Virus record (IMG/VR): IMGVR_UViG_3300049736_000146
Span: 1 to 41,146 of that record
Length of the DNA: 41,146 nucleotides
Direction: 5' to 3' (one strand)
Source of the DNA: a virus
The notes under the pieces were generated by a model. The model was given only the letters and a program-made list of their open reading frames with translations. It had not been told where the DNA came from and ran no database searches. Shown here in pieces: positions 15,261-21,669 of this stretch; position 1 is the first letter of the stretch, and every line of letters starts with the position of its first letter. The position numbers and the translations under genes were made by a program.

Positions 15261-16912
15261 TAGTAGTTCCACATGTATCCAACTTCTTCCTGTGTCGTTC
15301 CATACTGCCAAACGGTTCCTTCTTCATCCACAAAGGTATCATCACCCAAACCGTCATCAATAAACCCAAAAGGAGCCATGTCTTGGTCAATTTGATTTCT
15401 TTGTTCATCATAAATTCTTCTCCTGACATCTTGATCTGTCATTTCTTTGAAGTATTCTTGCATGACTAACCACGCAAACAATACCATACACATAACAAGG
15501 TCATCATGATATCCCTCGTCTGCTTCCCACGCTTGTTTCTTCTGTACAAATGTAGTGAGTTCTTGGAAGATCTGGAAGTCATTAAACAATAACTTGTCTT
15601 CTTCAATAATAGCTTTAAGATTAGAGCAACCGATTTTCTTAACGGTCACACTCATCTTAACACCTAGTTGAGTTTTGTTTCCTGAGAATCCTTGCCCCAC
15701 GACTTGACCTGCTCTACCACGCATCGCACACATAAGTACGTTAGGATATTCAAGATCATAATTGAGAGTGGAAGCAATACCATCTCCAATATCATTTACT
15801 TCTACTAGAACATATGGATTATTATATTCTTTACAAACTTGAAAAATTACTGAGGGAAACAGTATAGGTTTAATCTCATTATTTCTGTACTTTGCAACGA
15901 TCTTATACGGCATCGTGGTGATATCAAACACGAGGAAAGCACTGTAGTCACCACCAATTCCTCTGGCAACATCAACAGTAATAATGTATTCGTGATCTTT
16001 TTCTGCTCTCGTATAAACATCAAGTCCTGCATTGCTTGCAATAGGATCGTGGAATGGTATATTTTGTAATTTTGATGGACTGATTAAAGTATCAGCAGAT
16101 CCAAGGAAGTCGCACTCAAACTCTTGTGCAAACTGTCTTGGTGATGTATTCTTAATTGTCTCTTCTTTCCACTTAGCATCTCTGCCAGGTACTTGAGACC
16201 AGTGAACTTCGTTTGTAGTGTAATCATTTCTACCCCTACTAGCATCCTCCCACATCTTGTAGAAGTGATTCATGCCGTTAGGCGTTGAGATAATAATTAC
16301 TTTCGTTGATTTACCAGAAGTAATAGTAGGATAAACAGAGGCAAAGAATTGCTCCGCAACATGGTTTGGAACGAATGCGAATTCGTCAAGGAAGAGGATG
16401 TTAAAAGACATGCCTCGGACAGCACTCGCAGATGTAGAAGCTGCCAATATCTTACTGCCATTTTCTAACTCTACGTTACCTTTATTCCATACAAGAATAC
16501 CATGCTGCATCCACTTAGGCAAGTTCTCGTATGCAAGTTGTAATCTTCCTAGAAGTTCCCTAGCGGTAGATGCCTTGTTTGCAAGAATACCAATATTGAC
16601 ACTATCAAAAAAGATTGCATAGTAAAGAAGATAAGCGACAACAGTAGTAGACTTTCCTGTTTGTCTTGGGAGTTTTGCGATGTTGAATCTGTTTTCATGA
16701 AAATCATTTAAAATTTTCTTTTGAAAATCATACATCTTGAAAGGTATCAAACCCTCATCAAGAGAAATGATTTTAATGTAATTCATTGCAAAGTAGATAG
16801 GATCATTCTTACACCTGATCCACTCATCAATTTGTTTTTTTGTAAACTGTATTGGGGTCCCCGCCTTTTTAAGGTTGGGATTACCCAAATACACATCATT
16901 ACTAGTTGCCAA
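15260..16912 (-). CDS. 17: gp17 terminase large subunit (packaging ATPase and nuclease)
   Basis: Motor that packages and cuts the genome concatemer. Walker A RQTGKST at residues 83-89, Walker B ILFLDE at 172-177, coupling motif near STPNG at 209-213, and an RNase H-like nuclease with D314 (TVDVARGIGGDYSAF) and a later YHDDLV acidic pair. 550 aa is normal. The start is a TTG at 16912: an in-frame TAG lies four codons upstream and the first in-frame ATG is residue 43, while the N-terminal NDVYLGNPNLKKAGTP stretch belongs to the family. A TATAAATA box is 25 bases upstream. Confidence 0.96.
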   Translation of the reverse strand: MATSNDVYLGNPNLKKAGTPIQFTKKQIDEWIRCKNDPIYFAMNYIKIISLDEGLIPFKMYDFQKKILNDFHENRFNIAKLPRQTGKSTTVVAYLLYYAIFFDSVNIGILANKASTARELLGRLQLAYENLPKWMQHGILVWNKGNVELENGSKILAASTSASAVRGMSFNILFLDEFAFVPNHVAEQFFASVYPTITSGKSTKVIIISTPNGMNHFYKMWEDASRGRNDYTTNEVHWSQVPGRDAKWKEETIKNTSPRQFAQEFECDFLGSADTLISPSKLQNIPFHDPIASNAGLDVYTRAEKDHEYIITVDVARGIGGDYSAFLVFDITTMPYKIVAKYRNNEIKPILFPSVIFQVCKEYNNPYVLVEVNDIGDGIASTLNYDLEYPNVLMCAMRGRAGQVVGQGFSGNKTQLGVKMSVTVKKIGCSNLKAIIEEDKLLFNDFQIFQELTTFVQKKQAWEADEGYHDDLVMCMVLFAWLVMQEYFKEMTDQDVRRRIYDEQRNQIDQDMAPFGFIDDGLGDDTFVDEEGTVWQYGTTQEEVGYMWNY

Positions 16913-16936
16913 AACAAAATACTAGTTCACCACTAC

Positions 16937-16944
16937 TATTTATA
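16937..16944 (-). promoter_or_regulatory. Late promoter of gp17
   Basis: Exact TATAAATA on the minus strand, 25 bases before the gp17 TTG start and overlapping the end of the preceding gene. It gives the packaging motor its own late promoter downstream of the accessory block. Confidence 0.7.
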
Positions 16945-17239
16945 GGTCTCCAAATTGATCACGCATTTCTTCCATTGATTTTTTCTTTGAGGCATAGACA
17001 CCATCAATGTATCCAGACCTGTATTCCCAAGTGGTTCCACCATCTTGTCCTTTCCTGGGGTTAATACATTGCTCGTCACCTAGTTTATTGCAAACAAGAC
17101 CAGCAAGGTCTAATTCACTCTTGTCATATGATGCGGCAGTGCCTCTAAAGACATGCTTGCCGTTGATCCAAGTAGCGCCACATTTAGGACATTCTTTTCT
17201 CTCAAGTTTGAGACTAGACAGTTCCTTATCGTTGGTCAT
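16940..17239 (-). CDS. Zinc-ribbon-like small protein, 99 aa
   Basis: Contains CPKCG at residues 18-22 and a later pair C50...C58 (VCNKLGDEQC), consistent with a four-cysteine zinc ribbon. The C-terminus is charged and helical. Overlaps the preceding membrane-protein gene by 14 bases and ends on the gp17 promoter. I recall such small Cys-motif proteins just before gene 17 in cyanomyoviruses; function unknown. Confidence 0.75.
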   Translation of the reverse strand: MTNDKELSSLKLERKECPKCGATWINGKHVFRGTAASYDKSELDLAGLVCNKLGDEQCINPRKGQDGGTTWEYRSGYIDGVYASKKKSMEEMRDQFGDL

Positions 17240-17447
17240 CTTTTAATTCCTTTATAAGTTTATTGTAATCAGGTAAATCCTTTATGAGTTGTTGTTCTAA
17301 TTTACGTCTCATCATATACATTCTGAATTGAACCCATCGCCATCTGATTACGAGATCAATGTATGCGAATAGACGCACCGTTTCATCCATACCTGCATAT
17401 GCCACAAGTAGAATAAAACACGTGATTAATACATAGAGTCCAAGCAT
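17226..17447 (-). CDS. Small membrane protein, 73 aa
   Basis: N-terminal hydrophobic helix (residues 2-19, LGLYVLITCFILLVAYAG) then an amphipathic, basic C-terminal half (RWRWVQFRMYMMRRKLEQQ) likely to lie on the inner membrane or form a coiled coil. Preceded by an 80-bp non-coding gap with a TATAAT box and an inverted repeat. No function known. Confidence 0.72.
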   Translation of the reverse strand: MLGLYVLITCFILLVAYAGMDETVRLFAYIDLVIRWRWVQFRMYMMRRKLEQQLIKDLPDYNKLIKELKDDQR

Positions 17448-17450
17448 TTT

Positions 17451-17503
17451 GTTACACTCTGCTACAAAGTATTATAGGACTATGTAGGGAAAAATAGTGT
17501 AAC
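17451..17503. repeat. Separated 8-bp inverted repeat around a TATAAT box
   Basis: GTTACACT (17451-17458) and AGTGTAAC (17496-17503) are perfect inverted copies 37 bases apart, flanking a perfect minus-strand TATAAT (17476-17471). One half lies near the -35 position and the other just after the predicted start, so a looping operator or long-range hairpin is conceivable. No good -35 element is visible at 17 bp. Confidence 0.4.
17471..17476 (-). promoter_or_regulatory. Candidate host-type -10 box (TATAAT)
   Basis: Perfect TATAAT on the minus strand about 24 bases upstream of the 73-aa membrane protein ATG, within the only sizeable gap of the accessory block. The -35 region is weak (CACTAT at 17 bp spacing). 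Confidence 0.4.
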
Positions 17504-17527
17504 GAATGCTAACAATTTGTGTATTGT

Positions 17528-17728
17528 CTACATTTCCGAAAAATTGTATTCTGCAATCATAGCAAACATTCTTTTCTTCATTATATCCAGAAGAACTTGT
17601 TCTTCAGCAGGACGTGCAGGAGAACCTGGCCACATCTTAATTGAATAATCATAGTGGTCATACAGACATCGGACTTCATCTATTCCTAGTGTCATGGTGC
17701 AATGCCATTCATTTTCTTGAGGGTTCAT
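17528..17728 (-). CDS. Conserved hypothetical protein, 66 aa
   Basis: Soluble small protein (MNPQENEWHCTMTLGIDEV at the N-terminus, a WPGSPARPAEEQVLLDIMKKR helix later). No named domain recognised. Its ATG overlaps the preceding small ORF by ATGA, and it ends before the 80-bp non-coding gap. Confidence 0.75.
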   Translation of the reverse strand: MNPQENEWHCTMTLGIDEVRCLYDHYDYSIKMWPGSPARPAEEQVLLDIMKKRMFAMIAEYNFSEM

Positions 17729-17892
17729 TTGTTTACGTTACAGGTTAGTTCGCAATTTTCTCCTTCAAATTCTGAATTAGGGATAAAAGGTGAGGATCCA
17801 CACACAGCACTTCTACACCATCGTGCCCCGTGCTCTTCTGATTTCTCTGAGTGCTTCAAGGTCCATGTTTTTTGTTCCTCCGTCGTATGCAT
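17725..17892 (-). CDS. Nested Cys-containing small protein, 55 aa
   Basis: Begins at the ATG at 17892 inside the 3' end of the nuclease gene, in another frame, and overlaps it by 80 bases. A very strong Shine-Dalgarno (GAGGAGGG, eight bases spacer) lies ahead of the ATG and the stop forms an ATGA overlap with the next gene, both good support. The second half holds four cysteines (WCRSAVCG, then ENCELTC) that could form disulphides or bind metal. The GAGGAGGG also encodes Glu-Glu-Gly of the nuclease, so coincidence is not excluded. Confidence 0.6.
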   Translation of the reverse strand: MHTTEEQKTWTLKHSEKSEEHGARWCRSAVCGSSPFIPNSEFEGENCELTCNVNK

Positions 17893-18271
17893 GAGCGTAA
17901 CCCTCCTCAATCATTTGTTCGTTAAGTGACACGTCTCCGTCCCCAATGTAAAGCCAACCCAGAAGACGCCCGTATTTGCCAGTCCCACCAACAAGTTCAG
18001 TCCTAACAGACAACTCATCATCACCAGCCAACGTACCTTCCAGTTTTTCTTTGAGCCAGTTTGTTGCTTCAATTCCAAGTGCTTTCTCCTCTAGGTTTCT
18101 GGTTCTTTTCTCTGGCGTATCAACTCCTGCAACTCTAACTCTTTCTTTCTTGTATAGATCAAACCCAAGATCAATGGTGACATCAATAGTATCCCCGTCA
18201 AGAACACGATTGATCTCCGTCACTCGGAAGTTGTAGCAACTCTTCCTGCTTGGTGGTGTCAATGCTCCCAT
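17813..18271 (-). CDS. Staphylococcal-nuclease-like (thermonuclease) protein
   Basis: 152-aa SNase-fold enzyme, expected to be a Ca2+-dependent phosphodiesterase on DNA/RNA. Active-site positions are kept: D25-G-D27-T, R46, D51-T52-P-E54 and R102 in KYGRLLG, matching D21, R35, D40, T41, E43 and R87 of the staphylococcal enzyme; LNEQMIEEGYAHAY is the C-terminal helix. No signal peptide, so it probably acts inside the host, e.g. in host DNA or RNA degradation. The start overlaps the previous small ORF by 74 bases and its end overlaps a nested ORF. Confidence 0.9.
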   Translation of the reverse strand: MGALTPPSRKSCYNFRVTEINRVLDGDTIDVTIDLGFDLYKKERVRVAGVDTPEKRTRNLEEKALGIEATNWLKEKLEGTLAGDDELSVRTELVGGTGKYGRLLGWLYIGDGDVSLNEQMIEEGYAHAYDGGTKNMDLEALREIRRARGTMV

Positions 18272-18404
18272 GGGATTCTCTCTTATCTATTCCTAGTATG
18301 TATATGATGCTATAAACTGCCATAACTACCACGAGGAATGTCATAATAATCACCGACCATACTGGATCAGATGGATTATCAAGTGGTCTTAATACTAAAT
18401 TCAT
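18198..18404 (-). CDS. Small membrane protein, 68 aa
   Basis: Central hydrophobic helix (about residues 16-38, VWSVIIMTFLVVVMAVYSIIYIL) with polar ends; the C-terminal tail is Ser/Asp/Gln-rich and overlaps the nuclease start. The ATG forms a 4-base ATGA overlap with the stop of a 25-codon ORF. No family recognised. Confidence 0.65.
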   Translation of the reverse strand: MNLVLRPLDNPSDPVWSVIIMTFLVVVMAVYSIIYILGIDKRESHGSIDTTKQEELLQLPSDGDQSCS

Positions 18405-18478
18405 TTCTTAACAGGCCAAGTAAGTTCCATTCCTATCGTTAATAGTAAAACAAATCCGAAAACAAATAAAGCACTCAT
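18401..18478 (-). CDS. Putative 25-aa membrane micropeptide
   Basis: ATG at 18478, two bases before the end of the preceding gene; translates to a short hydrophobic helix (MSALFVFGFVLLLTIGMELT) and a WPVKK basic end. It fills exactly the space between two genes and ends in an ATGA overlap with the next gene. Tiny single-helix peptides resemble small photosystem or membrane-protein regulators, but nothing more can be said. No other ORF accounts for these bases. Confidence 0.5.
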   Translation of the reverse strand: MSALFVFGFVLLLTIGMELTWPVKK

Positions 18479-18479
18479 T

Positions 18480-18653
18480 TTATTCCTTCCAAGTTATCCA
18501 AGGATCTTTATTGTGTAGACAAGAATTTGGATGTGTCCAGTTTTCAAATTCCCAATGTCCTTTATCTAATGATATCAGTTGTAGTTTTAAATTTTTATTT
18601 TCTTTTTTGAGTGCGTAAATTTCTTCTTTTAATTTTGTAATTTGCCTGTCCAT
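18480..18653 (-). CDS. Small coiled-coil protein, 57 aa
   Basis: First half is a Lys/Glu/Leu heptad-like helix (MDRQITKLKEEIYALKKENK), second half Trp/His-rich (HWEFENWTHPNSC). Overlaps the preceding ORF by 25 bases and leaves only one base before the next start. Function unknown. Confidence 0.62.
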   Translation of the reverse strand: MDRQITKLKEEIYALKKENKNLKLQLISLDKGHWEFENWTHPNSCLHNKDPWITWKE

Positions 18654-18832
18654 ATATCCCTAAAGTAAAAGTCAACTTTAGTGAGCCCTGTTAAGGGTGG
18701 AGTCTCACCTCCCTCAGCCCACTCCATACAAAACTTATGTATTTGATCAGATGAATTGACGTGACGAACACCATATAATCTTGCAAACGATGACATAGCA
18801 AAACTATATCTTGATTTAATATGTGGTTTCAT
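18629..18832 (-). CDS. Hypothetical protein, 67 aa
   Basis: Soluble basic protein starting MKPHIKSRYSFAMSSFARLYG. No domain recognised. Starts within the last codons of the previous 60-aa ORF (17-base overlap) and its own end overlaps the coiled-coil ORF. Part of the tight chain of small genes after the gnd fragment. Confidence 0.6.
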   Translation of the reverse strand: MKPHIKSRYSFAMSSFARLYGVRHVNSSDQIHKFCMEWAEGGETPPLTGLTKVDFYFRDIWTGKLQN

Positions 18833-18998
18833 ATTGTTGAATCAATCTTTGGGTTTGTTTTTTATCAGACCCACAAGGAGCATTCCTTAGACACATAAGA
18901 ATTAATTCATCATCACTAATAGAGGGTTTAATTGTAAACCCCCATTTATCAACCTCACCTTCTACAGGTGCTTCAACGTAATCAAATTCGTGTGGCAT
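18816..18998 (-). CDS. Hypothetical 60-aa protein coupled to the gnd fragment
   Basis: Starts at the ATG at 18998, inside the last codons of the gnd-like gene in another frame. Protein MPHEFDYVEAPVEGEVDKWG then a helical SDDELILMCLRNAP and QTQRLIQQYETTY; not part of 6-phosphogluconate dehydrogenase as far as I can see. A longer ORF start at 19058 would overlap gnd by 77 bases and is less likely. AGG is very close to the ATG (two bases), so coupling to gnd translation is probable. Confidence 0.6.
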   Translation of the reverse strand: MPHEFDYVEAPVEGEVDKWGFTIKPSISDDELILMCLRNAPCGSDKKQTQRLIQQYETTY

Positions 18999-19458
18999 TA
19001 CCTGGTGATAGCGATTGGAAAATTTTAGAACATGCATTGACAGCATAGGTTGCTCCATATACTCCAGAGAAGATATATGAGATACCTAACTTACTACAAT
19101 ACTTTTCTAGTTCCTGACATTTTGAGATGTCACTGGTACTATGATCAATAATAATATCACCTTCCTCAAGTAAAGGAAGCAACTCATCAAGTGTGTCTTC
19201 TGCTTTTTGCTCTGGACATGTCATCTGAAAAATACCAGGAACCTTACCAGCACTAGTATATTTCTTACCGTCAGATTTAACTGCTCGGACAAGATACTCT
19301 ATTGAAGTTACACATCCACTAAGGTATCCTGCTTCATACTGTCCACAGGCATTCTCATAGTTGGTACTACTGTAACCCCAAACTTCAATTCCTTTTTCAA
19401 TCATACGGCGGGACATACCTTCACCAGTACGACCCAAACCAATCATTCCAACTTTCAT
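18982..19458 (-). CDS. gnd: Truncated 6-phosphogluconate dehydrogenase (NADP-binding domain only)
   Basis: Starts MKVGMIGLGRTGEGMSRRMI, the GxGxxG Rossmann signature of Gnd, and continues with QMTCPEQKAEDTLDELLPLL and EEGDIIIDHSTSD, which match the N-terminal domain. Full phage or host Gnd proteins are roughly 300-480 aa; this one stops at 158 aa, before the helical domain with the catalytic Lys/Glu and substrate sites. The final ~30 residues (YIFSGVYGATYAVNACSKIF) still resemble the start of the linker. Full Gnd makes NADPH and ribulose-5-phosphate in the oxidative pentose phosphate pathway; this fragment probably cannot. Either a decaying AMG or a repurposed NADP-binding domain. Confidence 0.82.
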   Translation of the reverse strand: MKVGMIGLGRTGEGMSRRMIEKGIEVWGYSSTNYENACGQYEAGYLSGCVTSIEYLVRAVKSDGKKYTSAGKVPGIFQMTCPEQKAEDTLDELLPLLEEGDIIIDHSTSDISKCQELEKYCSKLGISYIFSGVYGATYAVNACSKIFQSLSPGNATRI

Positions 19459-19466
19459 GTTTCTAA

Positions 19467-19790
19467 TTAATTTACGTGAATAACTCCAGTCATACCTGCG
19501 CCCTGGTGAGGACCACAGAAGAACTCATAGTCTCCTGCATCAGCAAATACAACATCCTGTGTTTCTCCAGGAGCAAACAGTAGTGCTTCTCTAGAGAGAT
19601 CTGCACGACCTTCTACAATAATATTGTGAGGAGGTAGTGCTTCATTGATGAAGTGGACCGTATCTCCTGCAGAGATTGAGATCTCATTTGGTTCAAATAC
19701 TAGGTTACCACCGGCACCCATTGATACATCTACTGCCCATACAGGAGCAGCAATAAAAATGGTAAAAAGAAAACTGATAATAAATTTCAT
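19467..19790 (-). CDS. petE: Plastocyanin
   Basis: Blue copper electron carrier that moves electrons from cytochrome b6f to photosystem I (or cytochrome oxidase) in the thylakoid lumen. 107 aa with an N-terminal signal peptide ending near AAPVWA, cleaved about residue 19. Copper ligands all present: H55 (PPHN), C92, H95 and M100 in CGPHQGAGM. It is an intact auxiliary metabolic gene, expected to keep light-driven electron flow going in infected cyanobacteria. It sits five bases after the 63-aa membrane protein, in the accessory block between 16 and 17. Confidence 0.96.
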   Translation of the reverse strand: MKFIISFLFTIFIAAPVWAVDVSMGAGGNLVFEPNEISISAGDTVHFINEALPPHNIIVEGRADLSREALLFAPGETQDVVFADAGDYEFFCGPHQGAGMTGVIHVN

Positions 19791-19795
19791 AATTT

Positions 19796-19987
19796 TTATA
19801 AACTAATTTTTAACCAAGGTAATAGTGGGGGAATAACTCCTATGAGCCTGAGGAGACCTTCAGCAAAAAGAGCGAGAACAACCCAACCCACACACATAGA
19901 AATAATTCCAGCATTCCGGTTGTGCTTACGAATTGCGTCATCAATCATCTCCTGACACTCTTGTTTAGTTACGTAATCTTTGGGCAT
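19796..19987 (-). CDS. Small membrane protein, 63 aa
   Basis: Charged N-terminus (MPKDYVTKQECQEMIDDAIRKHN) then one membrane segment (about residues 29-52, ISMCVGWVVLALFAEGLLRL) and a short tail. RBS GGAG is nine bases from the ATG. It directly precedes plastocyanin by five bases, so they are likely co-expressed. A minus-strand TATAAT lies about 35 bases upstream. No function known. Confidence 0.7.
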   Translation of the reverse strand: MPKDYVTKQECQEMIDDAIRKHNRNAGIISMCVGWVVLALFAEGLLRLIGVIPPLLPWLKISL

Positions 19988-20021
19988 TATGTAACTCCAC
20001 TATCTATAATATGTGTGCGTG

Positions 20022-20027
20022 ATTATA
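20022..20027 (-). promoter_or_regulatory. Candidate -10 box upstream of the petE pair
   Basis: TATAAT on the minus strand about 35 bases before the 63-aa membrane protein that precedes petE. No convincing -35 hexamer at 17 bp, so the call is tentative; it would give petE a host-type promoter. Confidence 0.35.
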
Positions 20028-20038
20028 CTCACCATTTG

Positions 20039-20215
20039 TCATGAGTTCGTGACTTCACATGTTTGATCCGGACAGTACTCCTCTTTATAGTAATGTATTT
20101 TTTCAATTAAATTTTCGTATTGATCCCACATGTATTCAGAACCAGTTTGTTCTTGATACATTTTACATGCTTTTTCTAAACGGTAAATGTCGCAGGCATT
20201 TAGTCTCATCGTCAT
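20039..20215 (-). CDS. Small conserved protein, 58 aa
   Basis: ORF found by hand, starting at the ATG at 20215 (MTMRLNACDIYRLEKACKMY; a second ATG is two codons in) and ending YCPDQTCEVTNS. Helical, with four cysteines and several tyrosines, no membrane segment. It fills the gap between the DUF6321-like gene and the petE pair. Unknown function. Confidence 0.7.
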   Translation of the reverse strand: MTMRLNACDIYRLEKACKMYQEQTGSEYMWDQYENLIEKIHYYKEEYCPDQTCEVTNS

Positions 20216-20249
20216 AACACAAGTTATACAAATAATTATAGTAATTTAC

Positions 20250-20528
20250 TTAGCAATTCCACGCTCTCAAACTTTTATTAATCCTACTGTCAGGATCTCG
20301 TGACGTTTTCTTGCTAGTCAGTTTCTTTTTCATGCCTTTCATTCTTGCACAGAATGATGCACGTCTTTTATTTCCCTTCTTTTTTGATGGAGCTTTTAAA
20401 TCAGAACCAGGATTTTCACGTTCATAAGACTTTCTCCCTTTTTCATTGAGACCGCCTTCTTTATTTTGACCGGATTTTTTTGTCCATGCAGATTCCGAAA
20501 GGTCTTTAATCTCTTTATATGATTTCAT
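20250..20528 (-). CDS. Basic phage protein of DUF6321 type
   Basis: 92 aa and very Lys/Arg-rich. The pattern SAWTKKSGQNKEGGLNEKG, RENPGSDLKAP and RRASFCARMKGMKKKL is one I recognise as a widespread phage family (DUF6321) of unknown function. The charge suggests nucleic-acid binding. An AATAAATA box lies 21 bases upstream of the ATG. Confidence 0.82.
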   Translation of the reverse strand: MKSYKEIKDLSESAWTKKSGQNKEGGLNEKGRKSYERENPGSDLKAPSKKKGNKRRASFCARMKGMKKKLTSKKTSRDPDSRINKSLRAWNC

Positions 20529-20547
20529 GAGATTTCAACAGTTATGT

Positions 20548-21228
20548 TTATTTATTTCTTCCAACATAATTCCACTCATCTAAACCGTCGTAATTAGGTA
20601 GATGTGTTAAATTTGTTGATAGTACATATCTAGGATTATCTGTTTTATTTTTTTCCGTTTTGTGAGTTACCCAACCAGGAAAAAATAAAACATCATTTGT
20701 TTCTACTTCAATTGGACCCCATAAAAGATCTAGATCTCCAAGAGGTTCCGAACACTTATAGGGTTTTAATGGATTCTCAATTAAAAGATTTCCACTACCT
20801 TCTGGAACTTCTAGGTATGCTGCTACAGAAATAGTTGCATTTTGGTGATGGTGTGCTTCAGTAAAACCACCTTTACGATGCACATTAATCCAAGATTCAT
20901 TAACTGACATATTACATGGAGGTGCATGAAACCATGTATGCATTAGAAAGGGAACTACAAATTTTAAGTAGTCATTAAATTTATTAAACTCATCCCAGTT
21001 ATGTGGAACATCCCAAGTATCAGGAATATTATTAAAATGAACTCCGGTAATTGCATCACCATTTTCAGGATCCTGCCAATCATATTTTGTAGATAGTATT
21101 TTAGAATCTTTTAAATATTCATCTACTTTTTCTTTAAAAGAATCAAATTTAAAATCAAATTTTGTTTTGTAGATATATGCAGGGAAAGCATCAATACCCT
21201 CCATAAAATCATAATCATCTCCCATCAT
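20548..21228 (-). CDS. 2OG-Fe(II) oxygenase (PF13759-like)
   Basis: Putative Fe(II)/2-oxoglutarate dioxygenase of 226 aa in the family often annotated as 'putative 2OG-Fe(II) oxygenase' in cyanophages. The HxH-type metal motif is in GFTEAHHHQNA (H126-H128), the distal His is H189 (GWVTHKTEK), and R200 in DNPRYVLS should bind 2-oxoglutarate. Different subfamily from the oxygenase between uvsY and uvsW. First gene of the accessory block after gp16; a GATAAATA box overlaps the gp16 stop. Substrate unknown. Confidence 0.88.
   Translation of the reverse strand: MMGDDYDFMEGIDAFPAYIYKTKFDFKFDSFKEKVDEYLKDSKILSTKYDWQDPENGDAITGVHFNNIPDTWDVPHNWDEFNKFNDYLKFVVPFLMHTWFHAPPCNMSVNESWINVHRKGGFTEAHHHQNATISVAAYLEVPEGSGNLLIENPLKPYKCSEPLGDLDLLWGPIEVETNDVLFFPGWVTHKTEKNKTDNPRYVLSTNLTHLPNYDGLDEWNYVGRNK
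20549..20556 (-). promoter_or_regulatory. Candidate late promoter-like box upstream of the DUF6321 gene
   Basis: AATAAATA on the minus strand 21 bases before the ATG at 20528; one mismatch to TATAAATA. Confidence 0.4.
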
Positions 21229-21248
21229 AATAATTGTTCTATTACTGG

Positions 21249-21256
21249 TATTTATC
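21249..21256 (-). promoter_or_regulatory. Candidate late promoter box at the end of gene 16
   Basis: GATAAATA on the minus strand, about 21 bases before the ATG of the oxygenase; it could drive the accessory block late in infection. Confidence 0.45.
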
Positions 21257-21669
21257 TACCTTTTTCCACCGCCCATTTCCTTAAGCATCTTTTGTAGTTC
21301 TGCTGTAGAACCTACAAACATAGCATTGTTGGTAACTTTAGATGGTCCTTTTTTATCTTCATCTAAGTCTTTCATTTTCTTATGAAGATCTTGAAGTTTC
21401 TCTGTCATGTCTGAGACATGCTTCATTGCCGCTACAGCAACTTCATACGCTCTTGGGTGCCCACTTTCCTGAGCGACCTCTAACGCACCTCTGACCGCCT
21501 CCTGACCTTGATCTATGAGTGAGTAAAGTTCTCCTCTGGTATATCGGTAATCTTTTTCCCGATCATCCTCGTCAACCTTAGGTGGTTGTGGTTTACATGG
21601 TTTTGATTCCTCAACAGGTTCAGCACTAATGTTGAGAACATCTTCCATATTTTCTTCTAGGTTACTCAT
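21256..21669 (-). CDS. 16: gp16 terminase small subunit
   Basis: Regulates packaging initiation and stimulates gp17. 137 aa, helical: the YTRGELYSLIDQGQEAVRGALEVAQ helix and the HPRAYEVAVAAMKHVSDMTEKL helix form the small-terminase core; the N-terminus is acidic and the end is KMLKEMGGGKR. Start overlaps the gp15 stop (ATGA). Unlike T4, gene 17 is not adjacent: a 4.3-kb block intervenes. Confidence 0.9.
   Translation of the reverse strand: MSNLEENMEDVLNISAEPVEESKPCKPQPPKVDEDDREKDYRYTRGELYSLIDQGQEAVRGALEVAQESGHPRAYEVAVAAMKHVSDMTEKLQDLHKKMKDLDEDKKGPSKVTNNAMFVGSTAELQKMLKEMGGGKR

Noticed and set aside
15261-15311. Upstream TTG extension of the zinc-finger gene
   Set aside because: Would lie entirely within gp17; the ATG overlapping the gp17 stop is the better start.
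18816-19458. gnd considered as a frameshifted full-length gene
   Set aside because: The downstream frame encodes an unrelated 60-aa protein, and no catalytic-domain motifs appear in any frame before the next genes.
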